A stretch of 64,000 nucleotides of DNA from G020344215 sp039586575 (GTDB lineage Bacteria; Gemmatimonadota; Gemmatimonadetes; Palauibacterales; KS3-K002): the NCBI GenBank assembly GCA_039586575.1, contig JBDHKD010000007.1, forward strand, positions 69,239 to 133,238, in the 5' to 3' direction. This document shows positions 11,195 to 19,619 of the stretch, piece by piece. Position numbers and translations under genes: made by a program. The notes under the pieces were generated by a model. That model searched no databases, was not told where the DNA came from, and saw only the letters and a program-made list of their open reading frames with translations. Each line of letters opens with the position of its first letter. The stretch's first letter is position 1.

Positions 11195-11971
11195 ATGCGT
11201 CCGCTCGACATACCCGAAGGCGTCACGCTCAAGCCACCCAAGCTGATCGCGCATCGCGGCTACGCCCTGCGCTATCCGGAGAACACTCTGGAGAGTCTGA
11301 CGGCGGCCATCGAGGCCGGCGCCGGGTACGTGGAGTTCGACGTCCAGCTGACCAAGGACGGTGTGCCGGTGCTGATGCACGACGCCGACCTCTGGCGCAC
11401 CGCCCGGGTAGACCGCAGCGTCCTCGAGATGACGCTCGAGCAATTGAAGGACGCCTGGGTCAACGAGACGGCGCGCTTCGGCCCCAAGTTCGGCGAGATA
11501 CACGTGCCGACGCTCGATGAAGCGGCCGCCCTACTGCAGAAGCATCCGGGGGTGACGGCGTTCGTGGAGGTCAAGCGCGAGAGCCTCGGCCGTTTCGGCA
11601 GCGGCCCTGTCGTGGAGCGGATCCTGGAGGCGATCGAGCCGATCCTCTCCCGTTGTGTCATCATCTCCTTTGCCCTGGAAGCGATCCGAGCGGCTCGGGA
11701 GCGGGACGCGCCCAGCGTCGGTTGGGTGCTGGCCGAGTGGAACCTGTTGGCCCGCGAGGCGGCGGAGCGATTCCAACCGGAGTATATCTTCTGCAACTAC
11801 CGGGAGATCCCGGACGACGAGGGACTATGGCCGGGCCCCTGGAGCTGGGCGCTCTACGAGGTCGTCGATCCCGATCTCGCCCTCGGGCTCGCCGCTCGCG
11901 GCGCGGCGTTCATCGAGACGATGGCGATCGCGGAGATGCTGAGCGACCTGCGACTCGCACCGGGGCGGTGA
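11195..11971 (+). CDS. Glycerophosphodiester phosphodiesterase
   Basis: GDPD-family TIM-barrel enzyme that hydrolyses deacylated phospholipid head groups to sn-glycerol-3-phosphate and an alcohol. At 258 residues with no signal peptide it resembles cytoplasmic UgpQ more than periplasmic GlpQ. Catalytic residues are visible: IAHRGYALRYPENT (His and Arg, then Glu-Asn), the metal site EFDVQLTKDG, and the second catalytic histidine in VLMHD. The next gene, a GlpD-like dehydrogenase, starts five bases after the stop, so the product glycerol-3-phosphate is probably oxidised by its operon partner. No conventional ribosome binding site is seen because the heptamer array occupies the upstream position. 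Confidence 0.92.
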   Translation: MRPLDIPEGVTLKPPKLIAHRGYALRYPENTLESLTAAIEAGAGYVEFDVQLTKDGVPVLMHDADLWRTARVDRSVLEMTLEQLKDAWVNETARFGPKFGEIHVPTLDEAAALLQKHPGVTAFVEVKRESLGRFGSGPVVERILEAIEPILSRCVIISFALEAIRAARERDAPSVGWVLAEWNLLAREAAERFQPEYIFCNYREIPDDEGLWPGPWSWALYEVVDPDLALGLAARGAAFIETMAIAEMLSDLRLAPGR

Positions 11972-11975
11972 TGTC

Positions 11976-13163
11976 GTGAGCCGCTCTTACGACGTGGTGG
12001 TGGTCGGGGGGGGCATCCAGGGAGTCGGCGTGGCCCAGGCCGCCGCCGCCGCCGGGCATTCCGTCTTGTTGCTCGAGAAGACGGCGTTGGCGGCTGGCAC
12101 CTCCAGCAGCAAGTCGAGCAAGCTCATTCACGGCGGCTTACGCTACCTGGAGAGCTACGAGTTCTCTCTGGTCCACGAGAGCCTGGACGAGCGCGCCACC
12201 CTATTGCGTCTGGCACCCGACCTGGTGCAGCTGAAGCGTTTCTACATCCCGATCTTCTCGCGGACCCGGCGGCGGCCGTGGCTGGTTCGCAGCGGGCTGA
12301 CGCTCTACGCGATCCTCGGCCGCATGCGGAAGCAGGTACGTTTCCGGAAGCTACCGCGCTCGGAGTGGGGCGGTTTGGATGGGTTGCTGACGGACGGCCT
12401 CGATGCCGTCTTCCAGTATCACGATGCTCAGACCGATGACGCGGCGCTAACCGCGGCGGTGATGCGATCGGCGCAGGGGCTCGGCGCCGAACTCGCGATG
12501 CCAGCGGAGCTGGTGAGCGCCGAGCTGACGGCCAGCGGGTCGGTGGTCAAGTACTTGGAGGACGGTAGCGAGCGCAGCTGTGAGGCCCGCGTGCTGGTGA
12601 ACGCGGCGGGCCCCTGGGTGAACCGGGTGCTGGAGCGGGTCGCGCCGTTGCCGCGCTGCCAGGAGATCGAGCTGGTGCAGGGCACGCACATCGTCGTCAG
12701 CGGGGACGTCGAGCGTGGCCTCTACTATCTCGAGGTCCCGCGCGACGGGCGTGCGGTGTTCATCATGCCGTGGAAAGGCAACACGCTGGTCGGGACGACG
12801 GAGACGCGCTTCCGCGGCGACCCCGATATCGTACAACCGCTGCGCGCCGAGAAGAACTACCTGCTGCGCGTCCTGCATCGCCACTTCCCGCGCTACCGCG
12901 ACCAGTGCACGATGCTGGACGCCTTCGCCGGCCTGCGCGTGCTAGCGGCCGGACCGGGCCATGCGTTCCATCGCACACGTGAGGTGATCCTGCTCAGCGA
13001 CCGCGAAAAGGATCGCGAGCCGCCGCGTCTACTGAGCGTGTACGGCGGCAAGCTCACCGGCTACCGCGCCACGGCGGAGAAGGTACTCGCTCGTATAGCG
13101 GCGGCGCTGCCCGCCCGCAGGCCGCTGGCCGACACGCGGCGACTCGAGCTGTCACCGCCCTGA
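11976..13163 (+). CDS. glpD: Glycerol-3-phosphate dehydrogenase-like FAD enzyme (short GlpD)
   Basis: FAD-dependent oxidation of glycerol-3-phosphate to dihydroxyacetone phosphate, feeding electrons to quinone. The FAD Rossmann motif VVVGGGIQGVG is at residues about 7-17, followed by the GlpD-typical SSKSSKLIHGGLRYLE and the substrate region FIMPWKGNTLVGTTET. The 395-residue protein ends soon after LLSVYGGKLTGYRATAEKV, where full GlpD proteins continue into a C-terminal helical domain of roughly 100 residues; that domain is missing. The start is GTG. Its 3' end overlaps the convergent methyltransferase gene by 12 bp, so the short form looks natural rather than a frameshift. Another DAO-family substrate is possible. 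Confidence 0.85.
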   Translation: MSRSYDVVVVGGGIQGVGVAQAAAAAGHSVLLLEKTALAAGTSSSKSSKLIHGGLRYLESYEFSLVHESLDERATLLRLAPDLVQLKRFYIPIFSRTRRRPWLVRSGLTLYAILGRMRKQVRFRKLPRSEWGGLDGLLTDGLDAVFQYHDAQTDDAALTAAVMRSAQGLGAELAMPAELVSAELTASGSVVKYLEDGSERSCEARVLVNAAGPWVNRVLERVAPLPRCQEIELVQGTHIVVSGDVERGLYYLEVPRDGRAVFIMPWKGNTLVGTTETRFRGDPDIVQPLRAEKNYLLRVLHRHFPRYRDQCTMLDAFAGLRVLAAGPGHAFHRTREVILLSDREKDREPPRLLSVYGGKLTGYRATAEKVLARIAAALPARRPLADTRRLELSPP

Positions 13164-13805
13164 GCCGTTGCGCCGGTAGAGGACGACCTGCCAGAGCAGG
13201 GTTTCTCGATAGTAGCGTTGCTGGAAGCCGGCGCGTCTGATCAATCGGTCGACGTCGTCGGTGTGGTGTGTGAAGACACGGAACGGGTTGCGCGCGATCC
13301 AGAGGAAGACGTTGAGGAACCGGAGGCCCAGTCGGGTCCACCAGACGTGGCGCGGGTACACTACACCGTACAACCGGCGAGCTTTGTCGACGGAGAGCCC
13401 GACCAGCGCGTTCATGTCGGGATAGCAGCAGATCACCCGATCGAGGGTGACGACATCAGCTTCTTGCAGCTGCGGCGCCAGTTGAACAAAGTCCCCGTAG
13501 CGCTGCTCGAGCCGATCGGCCAGTCCCCGGCGCGCCGCCTCACGCCGCGCGACCTCCAGGTAGCCGTCCACCGCCTCGGCGCCAACCGCGCGACTGGCTC
13601 CGGCCTCCAACAACTCGTGCTGGATGACCCCGATGCCGCCACCGATGTCGAGTAGCGTCGCGCCCTCGACACCCTCCGCCGTGAGCGCCGAGAGGAGCAT
13701 CTTCGTCGTCGAGCGCGGGCCGTGCCGGCGGTAGCGTTTGAGCTCCTTGGCCACGTAGCGCTGGGAGAAGACGCTCTCCGCTCCCCGGCACCCGCAGCAC
13801 GTCAC
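13152..13805 (-). CDS. Class I SAM-dependent methyltransferase with N-terminal cysteine cluster
   Basis: Rossmann-fold methyltransferase, 217 residues, target unknown. The SAM-binding motif I is LLDIGGGIGVIQHEL, followed by an acidic post-II region and VVTLDRVICCYPDM. The protein opens VTCCGCRGAESVFSQ, so three cysteines lie within five residues of the start, which is unusual. GTG at 13805 is chosen because it has a GGAGG just upstream and overlaps the GNAT stop by four bases (GTGA); a longer in-frame ORF extends upstream but reads like low-complexity shadow sequence. The domain resembles the Mg-protoporphyrin O-methyltransferase group, but no other tetrapyrrole gene is nearby. Confidence 0.82.
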   Translation of the reverse strand: MTCCGCRGAESVFSQRYVAKELKRYRRHGPRSTTKMLLSALTAEGVEGATLLDIGGGIGVIQHELLEAGASRAVGAEAVDGYLEVARREAARRGLADRLEQRYGDFVQLAPQLQEADVVTLDRVICCYPDMNALVGLSVDKARRLYGVVYPRHVWWTRLGLRFLNVFLWIARNPFRVFTHHTDDVDRLIRRAGFQQRYYRETLLWQVVLYRRNGSGR

Positions 13806-14281
13806 CTCTTGCCTCCTTCCTGGGGACCGCCGTCGGCCAGCGGGAAGAGCAGCAGGGGCAGGACCCGGCCGGCCTGTACCGCCGACGGCACCTCGCCGAT
13901 CCGCTCGGCGCCGAGCTTCAGATAGAACCCCTCGGCGTACGGGTCGCTCTGGATCAGGATCCGCGAGTATCCGAGCCCGGCGGCCCGCTCGATGGCATCC
14001 TCCCACAGTCGCCGGCCGACTCCGTTACCCATAGCCCCCGGATCGATAAAGAAATGGAACAGCTCCAAGTCGGAGTTCCAGGGTGTGAGGCTGTAGAAGC
14101 CGAGGGCGCTGCCCGCCACCTCCATGACGTAGACTTCGCCAGCCGCGATGAACCCCGCCGTCAGCGTCAACGCGTCCCGGCACGCTGCCATGAACACCGG
14201 GTCGTAGCCCCAGTGGGCCTTCGACCGGAAGGCCAGCGCGCTGAGCGTATCCGCCTCGTCGGGCCGGGCGCGCCGGATCAT
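13802..14281 (-). CDS. GNAT-family N-acetyltransferase
   Basis: Acetyl-CoA-dependent acetyltransferase of about 159 residues; the acceptor is not predictable. The GNAT fold is supported by MIRRARPDEADTLSALA at the N-terminus, the beta-4/acetyl-CoA loop FFIDPGAMGNGVGRRLWE (a Q/RxxGxG/A-type motif) and the C-terminal ILIQSDPYAEGFYLKLGAE. ATG at 14281 fits the family N-terminus; ATG at 14311 would add ten residues. Neither has a strong ribosome binding site. It lies 55 bp after recX and is coupled by a 4-bp overlap to the methyltransferase, suggesting the two may act on the same substrate. Confidence 0.85.
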   Translation of the reverse strand: MIRRARPDEADTLSALAFRSKAHWGYDPVFMAACRDALTLTAGFIAAGEVYVMEVAGSALGFYSLTPWNSDLELFHFFIDPGAMGNGVGRRLWEDAIERAAGLGYSRILIQSDPYAEGFYLKLGAERIGEVPSAVQAGRVLPLLLFPLADGGPQEGGKR

Positions 14282-14336
14282 CCCCGAACGAGCAGGTTGG
14301 CGTGGGCTCATATTGCCGTCGACAGTCGACCGTTCA

Positions 14337-14879
14337 CTACTCATCCTCCCGACCACGCTCCGGGACCAACTCACCCACGACGTCCCGCACCACCCGGCTG
14401 TCGAAGCCGCGGCGGATGAGATGATCGCGTAGCCGCCGGCGCAGCCTCGCTTCGTCCCAGCTCTGTGACGAGAGGGTGCGGCGTTTCTTCTCGACGACGC
14501 GCCGAGCCAGCTCGCGCTCGTCCGTCTCTTCCTCGCGCAGCACTTCCTCGACCACCGGAAGGGCGACTTGCCGTTCGATACCTTTGACGTACAAGTCCTG
14601 CACCATGCGGCGCACACCCATGGGACGGTGGGCGATGCGGTCGCGCACATAGGCGCCGACGAACGCCCGATCGTCGATCAGCCGCACGGCGCCGAGCCGC
14701 TGCATGGCTGCCTCGATGGTTTCTTCGCTGAAGCCGCGCTCGGCCAACTTGCGCCGCACCTCGCGGCCTGTCCGCTGGCGGTAGGATAGGAAGTTGAGTG
14801 CCGCGTCTATGGCGCGGCGCGTGGCCTCCTCGGAAGGCTCAGGGGCTCGGTCTTCTTGTGTGTGAATCTCTTCGTTCAC
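14337..14879 (-). CDS. recX: Regulatory protein RecX
   Basis: Inhibitor or modulator of RecA filaments, 180 residues. The three-helix repeats of the family are recognisable: AALNFLSYRQRTGREVRRKL, then ERGFSEETIEAAMQRL with DDRAFVGAYVRDRI, and the C-terminal copy RRRLRDHLIRRGFDSRVV. It lies 24 bp downstream of recA on the same strand, the usual recA-recX arrangement. The lysine/arginine-rich stretch ARRVVEKKRRTLSSQ is the expected basic face. Confidence 0.95.
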   Translation of the reverse strand: MNEEIHTQEDRAPEPSEEATRRAIDAALNFLSYRQRTGREVRRKLAERGFSEETIEAAMQRLGAVRLIDDRAFVGAYVRDRIAHRPMGVRRMVQDLYVKGIERQVALPVVEEVLREEETDERELARRVVEKKRRTLSSQSWDEARLRRRLRDHLIRRGFDSRVVRDVVGELVPERGREDE

Positions 14880-14903
14880 TGGTTCGAGGCTACGCGATTC
14901 GCG

Positions 14904-15965
<1,062 letters not shown>

Positions 15966-16065
15966 TTCCCCTCCTTGCACGTAACAGCGCCGCCCACCGG
16001 GAGCTTGACGCTCATCGCCTTCTCGGACCGAAGCTGGCCCGCTATGCTCAAACGATCGTCAACAA

Positions 16066-17103
16066 CTATCGCTTCGCCAGTTCCGCGAACGCCGCGCACG
16101 CCCGCTCGATGCCGGCATCGTCCACATCCAGGTGCGTCACGGCACGCAGCCGTCGCGGGCCGATGGCCAGCAGCCACACGCCGCGCTCGTCCAAGTAGCT
16201 CACCACATCGACCGGTGCCAGATCGTCGCGCTCCACATCGATCATGACGATGTTGGTGTCCGGCGGTATCACGCGGAAGCCGTCCAGCCCGTCGACGGAC
16301 TCCGCCAGTCGCCGCGCCCGCACATGGTCGTCGGCGACCCGGGGCAGGTTGTGGTCCAGCGCGTACAGCGCCGCCGCCGCCAATATCCCCACCTGCCGCA
16401 TGCCGCCGCCCAGCCGCTTCCGCCAGCCATGCGCCCGGGCCACCGCCTCCGCCGTTCCGGCCAGCGCCGAGCCCACAGGTGCGCCCAGCCCCTTCGAGAA
16501 GCAGACCATCACCGTGTCCGCCTGGGCGGCGAACTCGGCCGGCGAAGTGCCCGTCGCCGCCGCCGCGTTCCACAGCCGCGCGCCATCCAGGTGCAGCGGC
16601 AACCCGTGCTCGCTCGCCAGCTCCCGCAGCCCCCGCAGCACCGCCAGCGGCATGACCTTGCCGCCCGCCATGTTGTGCGTGTTCTCCGCACAGATCGCCG
16701 AGGTGCGCATGAGGTGCGGGCTCGCCGGCCGGATGTAGGGCCGCGCCAGATCTGCCGTGAGCACTCCGTCTTCCGTCGCCACCGCCCGCAACTGCACGCC
16801 CGACCAGTTCGCCGCGCCGGCGAACTCGTAATGCAGCACGTGGGCGTTCGCCTCGCAGATTGCCTCCGTACCCCGTTCTGTGTTCAGCAGAATCCCCGTC
16901 TGGTTGGCCTGCGTACCGCTGGGGAAGAAAAGCGACGCCTCTTTCCCCAACAGCTCGGCCAACCGCTCCTGCAGCACCTTCACCGTAGGGTCGTCGCCCA
17001 GCACGTCGTCCCCGACCTCCGCCTCGGCGATCGCCCGGCGCATCTCGGGCGACGGACGGGTCACCGTATCGCTGCGCAGGTCGACGATATCGTCTCGCGT
17101 CAT
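16066..17103 (-). CDS. ltaE: Low-specificity L-threonine aldolase
   Basis: PLP-dependent fold-type I enzyme cleaving L-threonine or L-allo-threonine to glycine and acetaldehyde; 345 residues, normal length. Evidence is the N-terminal DLRSDTVTRPSPEM, EVGDDVLGDDPTV, the substrate-region NTHNMAGG, LHLDGARLWNAA (aspartate binding the PLP pyridine nitrogen) and the Schiff-base lysine in CFSKGLGAPVGS. It lies alone between recA and the CcmF-like gene with 57 and 100 bp gaps, so co-transcription with either is plausible but not shown. Confidence 0.93.
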   Translation of the reverse strand: MTRDDIVDLRSDTVTRPSPEMRRAIAEAEVGDDVLGDDPTVKVLQERLAELLGKEASLFFPSGTQANQTGILLNTERGTEAICEANAHVLHYEFAGAANWSGVQLRAVATEDGVLTADLARPYIRPASPHLMRTSAICAENTHNMAGGKVMPLAVLRGLRELASEHGLPLHLDGARLWNAAAATGTSPAEFAAQADTVMVCFSKGLGAPVGSALAGTAEAVARAHGWRKRLGGGMRQVGILAAAALYALDHNLPRVADDHVRARRLAESVDGLDGFRVIPPDTNIVMIDVERDDLAPVDVVSYLDERGVWLLAIGPRRLRAVTHLDVDDAGIERACAAFAELAKR

Positions 17104-17160
17104 GTCTCGCTGGGTTGAAGGCGGCCCGGTCCGGGTGACAGGCCCAAACTACTTCGGGAC

Positions 17161-19107
17161 TTATTCGGGGTCAAGGGCTCTTTTTCCTGACCCGTCTGGT
17201 GCCCGGGTCAGCTCGCCCGCCGCTACCGACCAGGCCAGCAGCGCCCGGCTCTCCGCCTCTGCGTGGCCACCACGAAGGAGGAGAGCGGCGAGTGTGAGGA
17301 TGGCGCCGAGCCAGAGGAGTCCCGCCAGCGGCCGCACCGATAGGCGACAGAGGACGGTGTCCCGCCCCCGCTGGCCCATCATGTCGATGATGACGTCGCG
17401 CAGCACGCCCCGGCGGACGGCCGGCTGACGGAACTGGCGGCGCGAGATGCCGTCAATGATTTGCGCCGCGGTGATGAGCTGGGGCGCGTCGTCGCCCTGG
17501 CGAAGCGTGAAGCTAGCGACCTGTTTGTCCTGGTCGTCGACCTGATAGCGGGAGAGGCCGAGGAAGGTGACCTCGACTCGGGCGCCGAAGTGACCGGGCG
17601 CGCTGATGCGATCGCCGGGGACCAGCGAGCGGGTCTCGCTGCGAACCAGGTCGCCGGCGGCGAGGCCGAGCACCAGGAGGGCGGCGCCGAGGTGGGCGGT
17701 CGCCGACGCCCAACGCCGACGGGTGCGGGCCCGCAGCAGCTTCCGATCGAGAGCCTCAGGCCGATCGGGATCACCTGACAGGCGGCGTCCGGCTGCGACC
17801 ACCCGCATCAAATCGGCGGCGAAGCCGGCCAACACACCGGTCGCCAGGGCACCAGCCACAGCGAACCCGGGCGTTCGCCAATCACTGAGCCCGTAGGCGA
17901 TCAGACCGCCCAGCACGCTCGCGGTCAGGGCGGTCGGCCAGACCCTCTTCCAACGTCCGGCAGGGCGGCGTACCGACCAGCCGACGATCCCGGCTAACCC
18001 GAGCAGCATGACAGGCCAGGTGGCGTGCCGCCAGGCGGAGCCGCCCACGATGCCCCAGAGTGCCGCCAGGCCGGCCAGGGTGAGAGTCGCCAGACCGCCC
18101 AGCAGAGCGAAGGGCCCGAAGCCGGGGACGGCCTCCGCTCGGCCTCCCGCGGCCAGCGGTCGGCCGAGCCCGGCCATCCCCCCGGAGACCAACCCCACCG
18201 CGAATCCCGCCGCCCAGGGCAATGCCGGCGGCAGATCGCCCAGCGCCGCCAGAAGAGACGCCGTGGCACCCAGCGCCGCCGGGAAGAGCGCCACGCCCAG
18301 GATACGGCGCCAGCGCGGAGCCCAGGTGGCCACCGCCCCCGCTGGCGCGTGGAGATACGATAGGGCGAGCAGCCAGGCCGGCAGGTGGACGGCGACCGAA
18401 GCGAGTCCGACGGGCCCAAACAGCCGGTCCTCGTGGGCGGCGGCTGACCAGGCCGCAGCCGAGAGCGCCAGGGTGAGCAGCGCGGCGGCCCAGACCGCCG
18501 CTTCCCGCTCGGGCCGTTCCGAGGCCGGCGACTCGGCGATCTGCTCGCCGACAACGCCGGCAAAGGCGAAAGCCGTGGCAGCGGTGGCGAGGAACGTCGC
18601 CCAGAGGCTCAATTGCCAGACCGGGTCGCGCACGGCGAACGGCAAACCCACTCCCGCCACGGCGGGCACGCCAAGCTGGGCGAACGGGCGCGCGCGGGCG
18701 ACCACGAGGAGTCCCACGAAGGTGAGGGCGGCTAGGGCTCCGGTGCGAGCCGCTGCCTGGCGTGACCGCTCGGTGCAGTAGCTCAGAACCCCGGCCGCTG
18801 CCGCCAGGAACGTGAGAAGCAGGGTGCCGCCGGCCGGCGCGCTCCACAGCGCCGCCAGGCGCCAGCTCCAGCCGTACTGGAAGCCTGAGTAGGCCGCCAC
18901 GTAGCCATAACGGAGCTCGACGGTCACCAGGGCATAACCCAATCCGACGAGGCCCACGAGCAGCAAGACCGCCGTCACGCCCGTGGCACGACCGCCCACA
19001 ACCTCCAGGTCGCCGCGCCCGGTCCAGCCGCCACCGATGGAGGTGACGGCGGCGAGGGCGGCCAGCGGTGCGGCCGCCCAGAGGCACAGCTCGCTGAAAG
19101 CGGCCAC
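17161..19107 (-). CDS. Divergent CcmF-like (haem lyase family) polytopic membrane protein
   Basis: 648-residue membrane protein with a dozen or more hydrophobic segments and the overall order of CcmF, the haem lyase subunit of cytochrome c maturation. Resemblances are YVAAYSGFQYGWSWRLAALW near residue 70-90, DPVWQLSLWATFLATAATAF, a conserved HLGAALLVLGLAAGD before the periplasmic domain, and the CcmF_C-like end CRLSVRPLAGLLWLGAIL. The tryptophan-rich WWD segment (WGxWWxWDPVENAS in CcmF) and the HPP motif are absent at the places where they should align. It therefore either does something else or is degenerate. The start is GTG. No other ccm gene is nearby; neighbours are a LOG-like gene and ltaE. 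Confidence 0.72.
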   Translation of the reverse strand: MAAFSELCLWAAAPLAALAAVTSIGGGWTGRGDLEVVGGRATGVTAVLLLVGLVGLGYALVTVELRYGYVAAYSGFQYGWSWRLAALWSAPAGGTLLLTFLAAAAGVLSYCTERSRQAAARTGALAALTFVGLLVVARARPFAQLGVPAVAGVGLPFAVRDPVWQLSLWATFLATAATAFAFAGVVGEQIAESPASERPEREAAVWAAALLTLALSAAAWSAAAHEDRLFGPVGLASVAVHLPAWLLALSYLHAPAGAVATWAPRWRRILGVALFPAALGATASLLAALGDLPPALPWAAGFAVGLVSGGMAGLGRPLAAGGRAEAVPGFGPFALLGGLATLTLAGLAALWGIVGGSAWRHATWPVMLLGLAGIVGWSVRRPAGRWKRVWPTALTASVLGGLIAYGLSDWRTPGFAVAGALATGVLAGFAADLMRVVAAGRRLSGDPDRPEALDRKLLRARTRRRWASATAHLGAALLVLGLAAGDLVRSETRSLVPGDRISAPGHFGARVEVTFLGLSRYQVDDQDKQVASFTLRQGDDAPQLITAAQIIDGISRRQFRQPAVRRGVLRDVIIDMMGQRGRDTVLCRLSVRPLAGLLWLGAILTLAALLLRGGHAEAESRALLAWSVAAGELTRAPDGSGKRALDPE

Positions 19108-19127
19108 GCTAGACGCGTCCCGCCGCG

Positions 19128-19592
19128 CTATTCTTTGCCACGATTACGGGCCTGCTCGAGCGCCCAGACCACCGCCTCCTCCGGAGTCTCAGCTTCGGGG
19201 ATCGGCATTTTCGGTAGGTCGGATCTCAGGCGGATCATCGGGACGCCGATCTTCAAACAGAGGGCCGCTTCCGACAGCGTGCCCCAGCCGCCGGCGATCG
19301 CGATCACCGCGTCCGACGCTTTCACGACCAGCACGTTGCGCGCCTCGCCCAGACCCGTCGGTATCGCGATCGTGACCCCGGGGTTCGCCGTGCGTACGTC
19401 ATCGCCAGGCAGGAGGCCGATGACCACGCCACCGGCGTCGCGGGCGCCCACCGAAGCGGCCTCCATGACACCGCCCAGACCACCTGTCACCAGCACCGCT
19501 CCCTCCCAGGCGATGAGCTCACCCACCCTGCGGGCCGCGTCGGCGATGTCTTCTTCGCACTTGTGGCCCCCGATGACTCCTATGCGTAGCAC
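19128..19592 (-). CDS. LOG/TIGR00725-family nucleotide-binding protein
   Basis: Rossmann-like protein of 154 residues related to lysine decarboxylase-like LOG proteins and the DprA fold. It shows GVIGGHKCEEDIADAARRVG, the glycine-rich LVTGGLGGVMEAASVGA and AIAGGWGTLSEAALCLK, the last being the phosphate-binding GGxGTxxE-type motif. Proteins of this short type are mostly uncharacterised; some relatives release ribose-5-phosphate from nucleotides. GTG is the start, supported by GAGGTG five bases upstream. It lies 27 bp downstream of glpK and 20 bp upstream of the CcmF-like gene, so it is probably part of a glpK-containing operon. Confidence 0.85.
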   Translation of the reverse strand: MLRIGVIGGHKCEEDIADAARRVGELIAWEGAVLVTGGLGGVMEAASVGARDAGGVVIGLLPGDDVRTANPGVTIAIPTGLGEARNVLVVKASDAVIAIAGGWGTLSEAALCLKIGVPMIRLRSDLPKMPIPEAETPEEAVVWALEQARNRGKE

Positions 19593-19619
19593 CGCGTCAC
19601 CTCGCTCTCTCCCGCGCCC

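Noticed and set aside
15966..16065. LexA-type SOS box before recA
   Set aside because: No palindrome of the common CTG-N10-CAG or GAAC-N4-GTTC types was found in the 100 bp upstream.
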